From: Rhabditoides inermis
Lineage: Eukaryota > Nematoda > Chromadorea > Rhabditida > Rhabditidae
DNA: 64,000 nt
Reading direction: 5' to 3'
Assembly: GCA_963966185.1 (NCBI GenBank)
Contig: CAWZYM010000057.1
Span: 1-64,000, forward strand
Numbering within the stretch: position 1 is the first letter of the stretch; each line of letters opens with the position of its first letter. The notes beneath the pieces were generated by a model. It worked only from the letters and a program-made list of their open reading frames with translations, had not been told where the DNA came from and did not search any database. The translations under genes and the position numbers were made by a program. This document shows, piece by piece, positions 11,801 through 26,571 of this stretch.

Positions 11801-12434
11801 ATCTCACGGTGCAGGGCAAGAACCACCCAAACTCGGCGAGTGTGGGTCTTCGCGGGGGCCCGATCAGGGCCCGACCCGTTGAGCCTATTCTCTCATTCAT
11901 GTCTACTCCGCGAAGACCGCCACAGCCGCACTCAAATGTTTTCGAACAGGTGAGTAAATGTGATGTTGGGTATATATACATAGTTTTCCTGTTTGCAGCA
12001 GACACATCTATTAGAGGAGCAGGTGGCGATGCTACAGAATCGATTGATGGAGAGGGAAGCAGCAGCCGCGGTCAATATTATTCTTTCGTTTTATTGTTCT
12101 TCTACTTTTGTTGTTGTGGTATGGTCATATGACATAGGTTCAGGTGGCGTGCAGTGAGATGGAGTGTTGTGCGTTTGCGATGGCAGAAGGAAAAGTGGAG
12201 GGATTGGTGGAAAGACTGCGGAGCGCTTCGATTCGACTGCGAGAGGCGGCTGCCGACGTCGCTGCCACACCATTCTCCCTTCCTTCAAAAGGGAGAGTGG
12301 AGCAGGCGCAAGAAGTACGTCTCTCTCATTCGTTGTTTGAATCTTAGCTTAGTCCCCCCCTCTTATCATTTCTGTTCGGGTCGTACCCCGCACGCAATCA
12401 GCTCCTCGCCGTCTTCGGAGGGACAATGAGATGA
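8853..12434 (+). CDS. TBC1D5: TBC1 domain family member 5-like RabGAP
   Basis: At least fourteen exons run from the ATG at 8853 to the TGA at 12432. The TBC domain is clear: LRTSSMRSTVWR (fingerprint R), then FPEIEFFQQSHVRKIMADIL, YKQGMHEILAPL, YLEHDAY, and LYGIRWLRLLFGREFAMHDL in the second half. This order is that of TBC1D5, a retromer-associated GAP for Rab7. The C-terminal part is less conserved, contains RPVEPILSFMSTPRRPPQP, and ends in a likely coiled coil. The intron 10163-11159 has been enlarged by element E2 and a family A fragment. The intron 9784-9837 has a duplicated 3' end with two acceptors. Exon 1 (41 nt, phase 2) is the least certain, and the donor near 12071 is non-ideal. Confidence 0.88.
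10183..10729. repeat. TTAA-flanked inverted-repeat element E2
   Basis: The ends are a 21-bp perfect inverted repeat beginning AGGTAGTGTACCCTCTGAAT. TTAA lies on both sides (10179-10182 and 10730-10733). The 547-bp interior is AT-rich and has no ORF. The TTAA target duplication points to a piggyBac- or Kolobok-type non-autonomous transposon inserted in a TBC1D5 intron. Confidence 0.88.
11020..11105 (+). repeat. partial copy of foldback family A arm
   Basis: The sequence gtatttgtaaactttgtatg, then catgtgcttttgctgcatt and gttaagacaaagcgaatc, closely matches the right arms near 33115-33185 and 19742-19800. Only one arm is present here, so it is a fragment inside the TBC1D5 intron. Confidence 0.7.
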
Positions 12435-12824
12435 TGGAGATCAGAAGCAGCGATCATCGACAGAGAATGTAGGCAGGTGGGACAAGCAAAAGGATCTTCA
12501 CGAGTAGAATGAGCAGTTGTAAATACATAATATATTGACATTTCTCTACCAATCATAGATCTGTGATGTGTTTGTCCAGTGGTATTATTTTCATGTTTTG
12601 ATTCCCGTCGTTTCCTAGTCATCTTTGCTGCAGCTTTTCTTGATTATCTCGGTTTTTGCGATGCAATTCCTGCCATGTTTTGTTCAAGCGTTCTTTCATT
12701 CAAAAGTAATCGCTCCCTGGCAGTATTCGCAGTTAATCGGATTATACATGTACAATGTACACTTTATCTATTACAAATTAAATAAACGATTTTCGACAGT
12801 TCCAGATTTACTGATTATGGGTTG
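12435..12824. other. convergent intergenic region
   Basis: This is 390 bp between the TBC1D5 stop and the stop of the minus-strand secreted gene. It should hold both 3' UTRs; an AATAAA at 12780-12785 is a plausible poly(A) signal for TBC1D5. No gene is seen. Confidence 0.55.
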
Positions 12825-14208
<1,384 letters not shown>

Positions 14209-14268
14209 CCACCAATCGACTGTCGGGATACGTGGGAGAAAGGGAAAGGGGTTGCCCTGATTCCCCCG

Positions 14269-14320
<52 letters not shown>

Positions 14321-14835
14321 CTATGTGGCTCCCGCCCCATTCATACCTGTATCCTTCTCACGCACCTATGTGCCTATCCCTATAGTGATTGATGTGTTGA
14401 TTCCATCCCCCAACATAACGTGCATCTCTGCACTTATGACTATTGGTTCTCTCCTCTTTTTTGGTTGGTCAGGTGATACAGGACATGAGAGATACGCACT
14501 GTTTGAGAAAGAGTTATGACGAAGTGTTTTTGTAGTATACACTAGTCTACACTGAAAAATATAACGCATAACGCCACGGAAAGTGTAGGGGAGCGTTGGG
14601 GGGGGGGAGGTTGAATGACCCTGAGATCTCACGAGACGATTCGATCTCGAGTGATTGCTCGTAAGAAAGAGAGAGGCGGCGAGCGGTTGAACAGTACAAA
14701 CACACACGCACAAAAAGGGACTGCGCACGCGTGCGAGGGAGAGAGAGAGAGAGAGAGAGAGAGGAGAGCGTGGAATGAGGAGAGGCGAGGGGGCGAGAGG
14801 GAGACGAGCGGACCCTTTCCCCTTCACTCCACACG
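14209..14835. promoter_or_regulatory. divergent intergenic region of two secreted-protein genes
   Basis: The two start codons are 627 bp apart on opposite strands. The region holds a (CT)n array near 14275-14316, a G run at 14598-14606 and a (GA)n array near 14740-14763. No further gene is seen, and no core promoter element is assigned. Confidence 0.55.
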
Positions 14836-15889
14836 ATGCTCCCTCGGGCACTACTCCTTCTCGCATGCACAGGTGAAACTTTTATTTGGATATCAAACAT
14901 AACTTGTAATTGACTCTGGCTTGAATACGAATGTAGTACCATTCACTCTATAGTAGTGTTGTGCAGGTATGTGCCTGTGCTCTCGTCCGTGGTATCTGCC
15001 TTCTGGAGCAGACTTCGAAGATGAAGATGAATCGGCTGTGACAGTGCACACGGCAGCTGCCATGCCGGAGGGTTTCGAGTGCGAACAGGGTGAGGTGTCA
15101 CACACATAGTGTCATTCACCATCCGTTGTGTAGAGTGCAGCACAACGTTGGACTGCGACGCGGGACTCAGCTGCTTCCACGCAACCAACGAGGAGAGTGG
15201 CTGCTGCCTCAAGAGTGAGACACTCGCATACTTCATTATTATATACTCACTGCACTCGTAGAACTCATAGAACGGTTAGAAGTGTGAGACGACTGTATTG
15301 CAGCGTTGAAGCCGAACGAGACGGGTTGTGTGTTGGATGAGCAGTGCAAAAGGGCGTGTGACTCTACGATCTGCGATCTATCCCAGCTGCCGTCTCGCTG
15401 TCTCTGCGAGAAGGGAAGACACTTCCTATTCAACAAGTGCTGTGAGTACCGCAACACGAATAGATTCTCATGTATGTCGTCCCTCCTTTCTCTGTTCACA
15501 TCTTCCCCTCTTTCTCCCTCTTTGTCAATTGGCGGCGCGCAAAAAGAGTGGAACCACCTTCCGCCACAAATTATCCAGCCACTTCCGGCGAGTGACAATG
15601 AATGACGAGAGACACGTCATCCCTTCCCAGCTTCTCGCCAATCGCAATTTGGGCTTGATGAAATGATAGCGAGAGAACGCGGTTTCCGTAGGAACCTCAA
15701 AAATGTTCTTGTTTCAAGTGAGACATGTAATGATGTATTTTTCCAGGGAAGAAGTGTCCTGACTTTGCGTATCCGGATCCGATAGTTGATGAGAGTGGAT
15801 TCTCGCGGTGTGAGCTGAAGACAGATACGAAGACTGCGGCAGGATACATGCGTCGCTATAAGAGACAGCTGCGCTCCAACTTCTGCTGA
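14836..15889 (+). CDS. small secreted Cys-rich protein (EB-module-like)
   Basis: Five exons (14836-14872, 14967-15089, 15134-15214, 15304-15441, 15747-15889) total 522 nt, encoding 173 residues. A signal peptide (MLPRALLLLACTG) is followed by an acidic stretch and then Cys-rich modules: FECEQECSTTLDCDAGLSC, SGCCLK, GCVLDEQCKRACDSTIC and RCLCEKG. The spacing resembles the EB-type Cys modules common in nematode secreted proteins. The C-terminus is basic and ends in Cys (RRYKRQLRSNFC). Function is unknown. All introns have GT-AG ends and phase 1, so exons could be shuffled as modules. Confidence 0.8.
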
Positions 15890-16274
15890 TCGGACTCCTC
15901 TCCCTCTCTCCCTCTCCCCCCCCCCCTTCCTCCTCTTCCTCCTCGTCTCGCCGACACCCCGGTGCTACTTACGTTTTATGCCATATTTTGAACGATAATA
16001 ATATAATACAAGTTTATCTCTTCATACCATGTTTATTATCACATCACCGTGTATGGTGTATTACACACTTATTTGCAAAAAAAATATACAAAACACACCG
16101 GGAGGAATGGTGTAGGAGAAGTAGAATTCTATTCTATAATGTGCACTTTGTTTACAATATGTGTAAGTATATAGTGGGTGTGGGAGAGAATGAAGAGAGA
16201 TGTGAGGAAGGCACTGCGGAATGATATCAGAGGGCGGATTGGTCGGAAGTAGGAATGAGGGAGGCAAGGAGCTC
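15890..16274. other. convergent intergenic region
   Basis: This is 385 bp between the stop codons of the Cys-rich gene (plus) and the channel gene (minus). A CT/C-rich tract lies at 15898-15945. The rest is AT-rich 3' UTR-like sequence with no gene. Confidence 0.55.
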
Positions 16275-19200
16275 TCATGAATCTGGAGTAGCTGGTTGAA
16301 ATCCGGGAGTGGCGTTGAGATATATGCTCCAATAGACGATGTGGAACAGAACGAAGAAGGCCGGGAAAGCGACGCGGCTGAAAGAAAGGTGCTCCCTTCC
16401 TGCCTATCCTCCTCCTCTCTCTATGCCCCTCTCCCTCCCATTCCCTACCTGAACAGGTCGACGACCGCAGGTCTCACCCATACGTATCTTGGTCTTGGTT
16501 TGATGGCCATAGATGGAATGGGAACCATGGCCAGAAGTGGAATCCGCTGGTCCAAGTTTGCTTCCATTTCAACCTGAATTCCTGAATATTCGCAACTTTC
16601 TTGTTTGTTTGAGTATCCATGGAAACTCTATGCACCCCTATGTCTCTTATTCTTTTGTGTTTCATAGAAGGCTAAATTTCACAACTTTCGGTAATTCGAC
16701 ACTCGCAATATGCGAAAATTAAATGGGTTGGCATTGTTAGAGAAAGGAAAGAGGAAGTGGACACAGACTGCAATCAAAATCTTTTCCGATTGCTGAATGA
16801 AGATGACGTCAAGTAAGTAACAAACAAATGACAGCGCACCTTGACGGCAGTACTTCGTTTCTTTGAACACCTCGTCTTTTTTGTGGAGCTCCTCCGCAAC
16901 ATTCCCTACAATCACACATTTCATATCATTTCAAAAACCATTTCCCGTTCGGCATTCAAGCGAGAGAGAAATTGTGCGTGATACTAACCTCTCCGGTCTC
17001 ATAGTACTGTACAGGAGAAGAATTGTTGGCACCCGACAGTTGCAGACGATTCCTCTTCATCAAATACCCAATAGCTGCGTATTCCAAAAGCGACGCGAAC
17101 ACTGAGAAAGTGATTTTTAAAAACTTACAAAATATAATTTTACAAAATACTCACCAATGAAGAAGCACATTCCTAGGAAAATGTCGAGTGATTTCACGTA
17201 GGAGACCTTGGGAAGAGAAGCATTTGTGCTCGTCATAAGAGTGGTCATTGTGAGCACAGTCGTCACTCCTCAACATCCATACTAGTTTCTCTCTCCGTCT
17301 CCTGCTCTCTCAATTTCCTTCTCTCTCTCTCTCTCCTTCTCATTCTCCCCCTCTCTTCTTCTCTGTTTACTTCTCCTTCTCTCTCCCTCTCTCATTTCAG
17401 ACAGCTGTGATTGCGAAAACAGGAGGACAGGAAGCGACTGTAAACAGAAGGAAGCGCTTAAAGGTACAGTGGCGCATAATTTTAACCTCCAGGGCGATAG
17501 TTGACACATTGAAATGTAAGATATACAAAAATTGAACGATACAAGTCCGTTACCGCGTTACCCAGTCAATTACCCAAGCGTGTTGGGTAATTTATCGTTC
17601 AAATGGGGAAAGTGGCGCGAACCGCAAAAAAAAGAGGCGCGAAAACGCGCCATGTGATATTGCGATGCACACATTTGATCGATCGATAGTTCATCCACTT
17701 CCTCACGCTTCTGTCACCCTCTCGGGTAACAGAGCGGTCTCTGTGCGCTCTGACCCAAGGAGTGGTGTGGCGTAGTGGATAAGAAAGTGGGCTACCACTC
17801 TCGCGGTCGCCAGTTCGATTCCTGTTTGCAACTTTGTCTGAAACATACAAGGTGAAGACCTTCACGATCTGACATCCATATGTGAAAGCAACGCGCAAAT
17901 TTCAAAATTTCTGTTACCCAAGGCATCCACTAAACGCCCCTGTTCCTTTAAAGTCTTCTCCAATTCCACATCAGGAGCACAATTTGCGTGCCAGCACAGC
18001 CAGCACCTTTGGCTGTTATTTGAACATCATGTATGATGGCCAGCATTGAACACTGATCGCTTGCGTGTATTCCAAACTGTACTATACTCTGCGCCAGAGC
18101 GATAGTTTTCGATCTACCACGCTTGCAGTTCGAAATACGGTGCCATAACCCCATAACCGTCTGCCTCTCTTGTTTTGCGCGCTATTGCCGAGAGCTGACT
18201 CCGTCTTCCTCTGATCTACCCCACCGCGCGCAACTTATTGCGCGCATCGAACTATACTTGCGCGTGTCCGGTGGATGAACTGACCAATGGCGACTCTGGC
18301 CTGGACTGCGTCTCTATTCAACCAAAATGAGACCCAGGAGATGACGACGATCAGAGACGATGGGAAGTAGATCTGAAAGCGAGATATCTCTCCTCTCCCT
18401 TCCTACCCCCCCCCCCCTCTCTCTCCCTCCCTCTCTTTCTCCCTTTCTCACTCTCCCTCTCTCTCTCTCTTCCTCCCTCTCTCGCTGACCTGAATTAGAT
18501 AGAATCCGAGATTCCTCTGGAAAATGAAGAATGCGGTAAGTCGTGAGTAGTTGCCTGCAATGCATGTCTCTCTTTTGGCTTAGGATAAGGCTCGCGCCAG
18601 AATTTTCAAAAAGCGATATCCAAAGGTCATGTTAACAACAATGGGGACTCATCCAAATCATGTTAGTTAGATTCGCACCGTTCCGTAGGACAGATGGGTG
18701 TCGTGTCCGGTAACTCTGACTCTCTGCCCAAAGCGTACTCTCTCGCGTTTTCTGCGCGTGTTCTTCAACTAGCACTTTGAGTGTAGTTCGCCCCGCCGCC
18801 GCCAGCGTCTAATTCGCGCCGGGTTTGCGTTGTTTTGGGTCTGCCAACTATAACCAGGAGAAAGAGCGCAGTAGGCGCGACTCCAAACGGTAAAGAGAAC
18901 ATATGTGGGGAAAAACGTTTTGTGAAAAGTAACAGCGATCCGAAACGTAACGTGTGATCTGTGGTACATGAGAGTAAGAAGAGAGAGAACGGCCGAGAGT
19001 TTGTGTTTGGATTTGTAAACGTTGATAGAAGAGCAGAAAGATTTAAAGAGACAGAGAGAGAAGGGCAGAAAGTGAGAGTGAGAGAGAGAGAGAACAGTGA
19101 AAGAGAGAGAGAAGGAACGGAGAGAGAAGGGACGAAGAGAAGGAGAGAACAGAGGGAGTGAGAGATACTTAGTAGTTTTTGATATAATCCAGATGAATAG

Positions 19201-22200
19201 TCATAATTTAGCACATATTCAAAATTTCTATGAAATTTAAGAAAAGGACACATTTTCTTTGAAAAGTACTTGCGTAAACTGATGAACTTTGTCTTTTCCC
19301 AATGCAGCAAAAGCACATGCATAAAGCATTCATAAATACTAACACAAACCTGCGCATTCGGGAATGTTCTGTTGATACTAACCAGTGAACACAAATAGGA
19401 GAGATAAGAGAGAAAGAGAGGAGAGAGAGGTGCAGGTTTGTGTTAGTATTTAAAGTTTGTTTATCAGCAGATTCAAGTTATACAACCGTCGACCTAGCCA
19501 ATAAGGGGACTGACCTAAGGCTCTCGAGTACAAGTAGCTAGCTGCTTACAAGGGGTCCATCGATGAATGCAATGAATTTGGATCAGATGACGTCACAGAC
19601 TTCTGACTAGAGGCTCACGAAAGTTGTGAGGGTGGTCGTCGCCCTCCACCGTGACTAGCGGTACATCATTAGCCGCCGAGAGGATTGAACCCGGGACCTT
19701 CCGCTTGATAGCTGGGCGCACATCCACTGCGCTAGCCAGCCGTATTTGTGAATGCTTTATGCATGTGCTTTTGCTGCATTGGGAAAAGACAAAGTTCATC
19801 AGTTTACGCGAGTACTTTTCAAAGAAAATTTGTATTGTTTTGTTTTCTAGGGACACCGAATGAAAGAGGGAGGAGAGATTTTCGCAAGAATCTATTATTC
19901 CCGCCTGATGAATATAACGAAATGGACAAACAACTGTGAGTAAGGGAGAGAGAGCGCGCACAATGTCGGCTCCTTCCTCGTCTCCTTCTCCTGCTCCTTC
20001 TCCTTCTCTACTTCCTCCTCCATCGAATCAATTATATTTAAGCGGAAACAGACTAGAGAAGTACCACCAAGGCCATACAGCAAGTACACAAGCAGGCACA
20101 ATGGTTTATCAGAGTGTGAATGCAATCGGGGTTGGTTCTGGACGTCGAGGGACGTAGAGGGTCGAGGGACGGGCGACGAGGGTCGAGGGGGACTCCGAGG
20201 GGAGCAGGGGCCCAGAGAAGGCGGTGGCGAGAGAATGCCCAGACGAGGCCACGCGGCCGCTATTTACGTCGTTTGCCAGACATGATAATCACCGAGTTGC
20301 GTCCTTTCGCTGGTTAGCATCGTTAGTCGAATGAGTGATATTTGCATATTCAAATGAGGTCGTTTCGTCGTTCCACGACACTCCCCCCTTTACAAGCGAA
20401 AAAGACAAGTTGTATACGCTGCGACTGGTGCTCTATTTGAATATGCAAATCCGATATTGCATGTATTGCTTGTATGTTTGCGACTATTGGTGAATGGTCG
20501 TATTATAATATCGAACATGTTTAGCTCAAAAAAGAGCTTTTGGAAAGAGAAAGGATCATTTGACTGCCCGATTCGCGAACAGAGTCTACTCGATGGTATC
20601 CACCTCTCGGCGGGCAACGAGTCTTTCACGTGCTCTACTAAGGCCGACTTTGCCTAGGCCGTTCAAACACAATAGTGACTCTCTGCTCGGCTCTGTGTGT
20701 GGGAACAACACACAGAGTTACAATCGGGAACATCATACCCGGATCTCACTTATTATGGGAAACATGATCAATATGCTGTCCTGTTTAGCGGACAAATACA
20801 AGAAAATATCGGATGTTTTCTCAATCGATATGGGGTTTTTTGTTGGATGCATTTTGATTAGCGAAGTCTTTAGCAATCGGATAGTGGTTTGTCTGATGGC
20901 ACGATAGCGGAACGATTGCTCGATTCGGGTTCTTCATCGGGTTCTTCATCTGCATCCTGCACGCCTTGTCCATGTGGTCCTTCCATCCTACAGGGTTCCT
21001 TCTTGTCCATCTATTTCGAGTGCCGGTGTTGAGTCGTGTGTCGTTCTCCTTGTGATCGAATACGGTGCCGTGAGTGCGAAAGCAGATGCTCTTCGTGTGA
21101 TAGTGATAGTGACGCGTCTTGGACAGACAATCTGACGAGTTGTGGCCTCTTCCGCAATAACGACAGTTCTCAGGTATCATATGGCAGTTTTTGGCCGAAT
21201 GAGTGACCGAGTAGCACTTGAGACAGGCAGTGTTCGTCTTCGCTATCTGATAGCGGACTGTCTTCGATGTGATCACATCGCACGTTAGAGACGTGTGGTT
21301 GGTTGAGCTGCAGAACAGACATGCGCTCGTGTGGTGCACGCTTCCCCCTTCTCCAACGTTGACGTGGGTCGTGAGAGAGCGGATGGTACCGCTTGTCGTT
21401 TGAGGTATCACATGTTGTTCTGTCGCAAGATACTCTTCCATTCGCAAGATGGTGTGCAAATGACCCTGGATTTCTTCGTCAGACGACCAGATCATTCCAC
21501 TTCCATGTTTCGTCAAGTTCATTTTCGCAACTTTTCGCTGAATGCGCGGTGGGAGAGTGCGAAACAATTCAGAGGTTCTGGGAGGGACGATTGAGCCAGG
21601 AATACTGAGTTCACTGAGCTTTGTCATGATGACAATGTCTTCGTATCGCTCACGTAGCTCAGTCACGGTACACGTATCGTTGAGTGGTCGCATAGCTCTC
21701 ACCAACTTCTGCAGATGCAGATTGTACGAGGGAGAGTGGAAGAATCGCTCTTTGAGGTATTTCACCGCCTCATCGAGTTGCTCCGCTCGTTTCGGAAGGA
21801 TTGCCTTGAGACGCGCATCTTCGCACGAATTGATCAGAAGGATAATCTTATCGATTGGATCCATATCGGGATGCTTATACACGAATGGCTCAAAGAGATC
21901 CCAGAAGCCGATGAACGACTTTAGGTCCGAGAACTTCGGTAAAACGGATTGGAAATCGATTGATGTCATATCATTATGTTGCCAATTTTTTTTTTATATT
22001 TAATAGATATAGGGCGCAGAGGCCAGAAAAATGCGATTTCTCTTAATAGAATGTGTGGTCGCTCAGGACAGATATATCAATCGATTATCGATCGATAACA
22101 GATTCTCTCAGGTAGAACTTTCTCTGATTGCTTGCTCAATGTGCGTTTCACTGCTGGCTTACTGTAGGCTTGGGGTGTCTCTCTGTCTTTTGATTGACCA

Positions 22201-23528
22201 CGGGTTCGTAATCCGAAGTGGTCCGATGCACCATAAGCGGAAACAGACTAGAGAAGTACCACCAAGGCCATACAGCAAGTACACAAGCAGGCACAATGGT
22301 TTATCAGAGTGTGATTGCAATCGGGGTTGGTTCTGGACGTCGAGGGACGTAGAGGGTCGAGGGACGGGCGACGAGGGTCGAGGGGGACTCCGAGGGGAGC
22401 AGGGGCCCAGAGAAGGCGGTGGCGAGAGAATGCCCAGACGAGGCCACGCGGCCGCTATTTACGTCGTTAGCCAGACATGATAATCACCGAGTTGCGTCCT
22501 TTCGCTGGTTAGCATCGTTAGTCGAATGAGTGATATTTGCATATTCAAATGAGGTCGTTTCGTCGTTCCACGACAATATTCTTCCATCCCCTCCTAGTGT
22601 GTTTACTTTTGTTCGCAGATTGCCATGCAAGGTTTACACTTATGTCCTATAAAAACAGGCTGGCTCAATTGTGTGGATAATAAACGAACGAGGAGGAGGA
22701 AATTGAAAGTAATCACTCTCTTTTCTGAATAGAAAATGACTGCTTCCAATAATGGGTATAAGAATGCAACCATGAGATTAAAGAGAAGGTGGGAGTGGGT
22801 GGGAGAAAGAGAGGAAGAGGGGAGAAGAGAGAGGACAGAGAATGTGAGAGGGGAGAGAGAACGAGAGGAGAGAGGGAAAAGAAGGAAGGGAGGGGAAGAG
22901 GGGAGAAGGGGAAGAGAGAAAAGGAGATAGAGAGAGAGAGAAAGAAAGGCAAGGAGAGAGACAGAGTAAATCACAACAGGCCCCAGGGAACGCACGTTTG
23001 TTCTGCTTATTCACCCCTGCCCACTCTCTTTTTATATATATATATATTGTGATGCAGTCCATTTCAACTCACTCTCTCACTCTCTCTTGTCCCCCTCCCT
23101 CTCCTTATAGGGTATCCCCCATTTTCATGGTACGGCTATTTTCGACGGTCGGTCAGACAGATGAGAAATGACGAGGAATTTATGCATAAACAGGGTCATT
23201 ATGAGGTTTTCGTGGAATAACTCCGTTCAAAATTAGAAGTTCAAAAAAACCCACGACGATCCTTTCGTATGTGTCTTCCGGACGTGGTGTGCAAGTTTGG
23301 TGCAATTTGGTTCAGTTGGAACCAAGTTATTAAAGTTTCTAGTTTTCCCGTTGGAAAACGGTCGTTTTTACCACTTTATTGCTCATAATTCACCAATTCA
23401 CGCGGTTCAAAGAATTGTGACTGTGCGATTAAGACAATCGCATGTGAATATACTTTGATGTACGACAATGGATCTCTGTTATTTACTGTTCCCTGTAACT
23501 GATTTTCCACCGCTAATACCGTATCTGA

Positions 23529-23604
<76 letters not shown>

Positions 23605-24241
23605 GGGGAGAGAGAGAGAGAGAGGTGGTCCGTACCTGTTGAGAGGGAGATGGTCCGTTCGATGTGGAAGTGTTCTCCAATGGAGAAGTGTGCCAAGTGC
23701 ACGTGTTCATCGATAGTCACACTGTTTTCCTGATGCCAATGGTAGATGATGTCCTTCGTCGAATAGCCGTAGCTCTGAAAGGTCCGTTGATGTGTTGAGA
23801 ATCAATGCTATCTTTTTCAGTTTGTTTCATAGATTGCGTGGTTGTGATGGGAGTGATGTCCCTCCCCCTCTCACCTCTATTTCCAATGCGCACTGTTGCA
23901 CATCCAGGGGGAACTGAAAGAAAACAAGACAAATTGACAAATACAAAGTAAAGTAGTAATTGTGTTTTCATGAAAAAAATGAAATCACACAGTCGATATA
24001 ATAAGCCCTCTATCCTTGATCTCGCACTCTTTCACTCGAATGTGCGTCATTTAGTTGAATAGTCCTTCCTTCCTTCCCTTTTCTCTCTTTCTTCTTCCCT
24101 CCTCTCCCCCCGTTTCCCACTGATAAATGCCCTGCATACCTTTTTGCATAGAATTTTCTTATTCACAATGGAAAGGTGGTGAGAGAAAAAGTCGCCTAGA
24201 GACGACAACGATTTTTTTTTGTTTCGTAAATGAATTGCTCT

Positions 24242-24321
<80 letters not shown>

Positions 24322-25027
24322 CACGGTGTGCAGTGACATGGGACAGTTAGCCGTAACAGTGAGTCTGAAAGGAATACGTTTCAAGCCATACGTTCATGTT
24401 CTCGTACCTTATACTCCTTAGTACGTTTCCCTTGTTGTCTATTCGAAGAAATGAGTTGTGAGAGGTCGCCTCATGGAAGAACGATTTCTTCTCGTTCGGA
24501 AAGAAGGTGTCAGGCGTCCAAATGGTCTTCACCATGTCGATCCCTGAACGAGTCTCTCCCTTCCCCCTCCCTCCACTCACACTCACTCGCCCCTCTGCAA
24601 CTCATGCCAACACCCTTCTCCTTCCACTCACTCACAACCAAACATCACATTCCTTCAAAACACAAACCGCCTCAAATGGCGGATAGATTGCTCGATGGAA
24701 ACGCATTGGGCTATGTGCGAGTCTCGCAACTCCCTAGCACCTCGATATTGGCTGTGGTTCGCACCTATGGTGAGGCTTGTCTCGTGTTCGCTCTCGAAGG
24801 CGAGTCGCCCGTCCCTCCAGATCTGTCGCAGATACAGGTCCAGTGTATAGTCCTGCAATCGCCCCTCCCTCCCTCCCTCTCCTTTCATCCACACATAACC
24901 ACATTAGCCATTCGTAACACACGCTCTGACTCGATTCCTCCACGGATCCCCACCAAATGCGATAGGCTAGGAGAGAGTTCGAAAGGTGGCAAGGATGACA
25001 GAGAGACAGAGAGACAAATAGAGAGAC

Positions 25028-25087
<60 letters not shown>

Positions 25088-25184
25088 GGGGAGAGGGAGA
25101 GGGAGAGGGAGAGAGAGAGAGAGAGGGAGAGGGAGAGGGAGAGGGAGAGGGAGAGGGAGAGGGAGAGAGGGAGAGGGAGAGGGA

Positions 25185-25225
<41 letters not shown>

Positions 25226-25495
25226 GTTTTACTGCAATGCGGAAGGGGAACATAGGCTGGCTGAAAGAGGAAACGACATGCATTCAATGCAAAGCGCGAA
25301 TATTTAACATGGAAGCAGTATGAATGAGCTATCCCCTCCCCCATTGCCCATTGCCTCTTTCAGCCTTTCTCTCTCCTTCTCTCTCTTTCCCACGATCACA
25401 CATTCAAGCAAGAGCAGAGCTCACTGACTGAGTGTGAGTGCGTTCGAGTTTGAAGTCGTTCGTGTAAGAGGGGATAGGCGGGTGGTACTCTGTGT

Positions 25496-25538
<43 letters not shown>

Positions 25539-25938
25539 TGCCACTCTCTGACTCCCCCGAGAGATCGAATCATCCAACTTCCAACCCTCCTCACCCACGC
25601 CAATAATAAAAATAAAATGGCACAAGAGTGAGACGATCAGTTTCGAACAACAAAAACTAAACATTACTGGAAAGCAGTCACTGGGAATCAGCCACTCTGA
25701 CTGTATGTTTGAACGGAAAGTGTAAAAGAACCGACCATGGATACTTCTGAGATGGCTGAGATGGTAGTGACGTGCATGGTGACATTGACTTCGACCGGCG
25801 GACCTGCAAGAGTGGGACCATGCCTTTCCCTCTCGGACCCCGCTATCTCCCTGCCCCCACTCTGTGTGGCTATCACCGGGTGCACCTAGATGGATCGTAA
25901 TTGGATTGGAGGAATCTATCCCTCAGCCTCCCTTGTTT

Positions 25939-25998
<60 letters not shown>

Positions 25999-26400
25999 TC
26001 TCTCTTCTCTCTTCTCTCTTCTCTCCCGCTCATCAAATGATCCACCCAATCAGAACAAATAACATAAAGAGAACCTCTCTCTCTCTCTTCTCTCTCAATG
26101 CTCAATCCTAGCATTCCATCATCTCACAATATTCTCAGGCTCTTCCCCAAACGAGAGACAAACAACACACAACACTTCCTGGAGTATGTCCTATGAGATA
26201 TGATGTGACCGTGGAATAAGATGGAGCGAGGGAGAGGAGGAGGAGAAGGGAGGAGAAGGGGGAGAAGGAGGAGGAGAAGGAGTTGGCTGCCTTCTGCCGG
26301 GATGACAGCGTGCGAATCACTTATGCTAATCTGCGCTGGACTCTGGGCCGTCAAATGTTCTTTGAAACTCGAAACTAGAGAGAAATATAAAGATAAAGGT

Positions 26401-26447
<47 letters not shown>

Positions 26448-26571
26448 CTAGCCATATAATTGTGGAAAATAGTTATGTTCATGATTCTGCGAAGAGCGAA
26501 ATAAGTACAAACGTGTAATTAGATATTCATTCGAATGATGGGGTAAATGGGCTGCATACGAGGGCAAACAG

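Larger units (their letters stand above)
20039..22575 (-). mobile_element. gag-only LTR retrotransposon, BEL/Pao-like, non-autonomous
   Basis: Two direct LTRs of 342 bp flank a 1.85-kb interior. The 5-bp sequence ATATT lies on both sides (20034-20038 and 22576-22580), the size of target duplication expected for BEL/Pao. Reading on the minus strand, the LTR starts TGTCGTGG and ends CCGCTTA. A primer-binding-site candidate starting TGGTGCATCGG abuts the 5' LTR, and a polypurine tract AAAGGGGGGAG abuts the 3' LTR. Only a gag ORF is present; about 440 bp remain for anything else and no reverse transcriptase is seen. The two LTRs differ at two positions I can find, so the insertion is recent. It lies in the 5-kb channel intron, in the sense orientation of that gene. 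Confidence 0.93.

Noticed and set aside
17757..17832. Functional tRNA gene inside E3
   Set aside because: A and B boxes are present but the acceptor and anticodon stems do not pair, so I treat it as a SINE head.
18490..18516. A 27-nt micro-exon encoding RNLGFYLIQ before M1 of the channel
   Set aside because: An acceptor further upstream (gcattgcag, exon start 18554) gives a 65-nt exon with the conserved NYSRL segment and the correct phase.
19936..20317. Plus-strand frames across the left LTR
   Set aside because: They cover the LTR on the strand opposite to gag, contain no recognisable domain and recur in the other LTR only because the repeats are identical.
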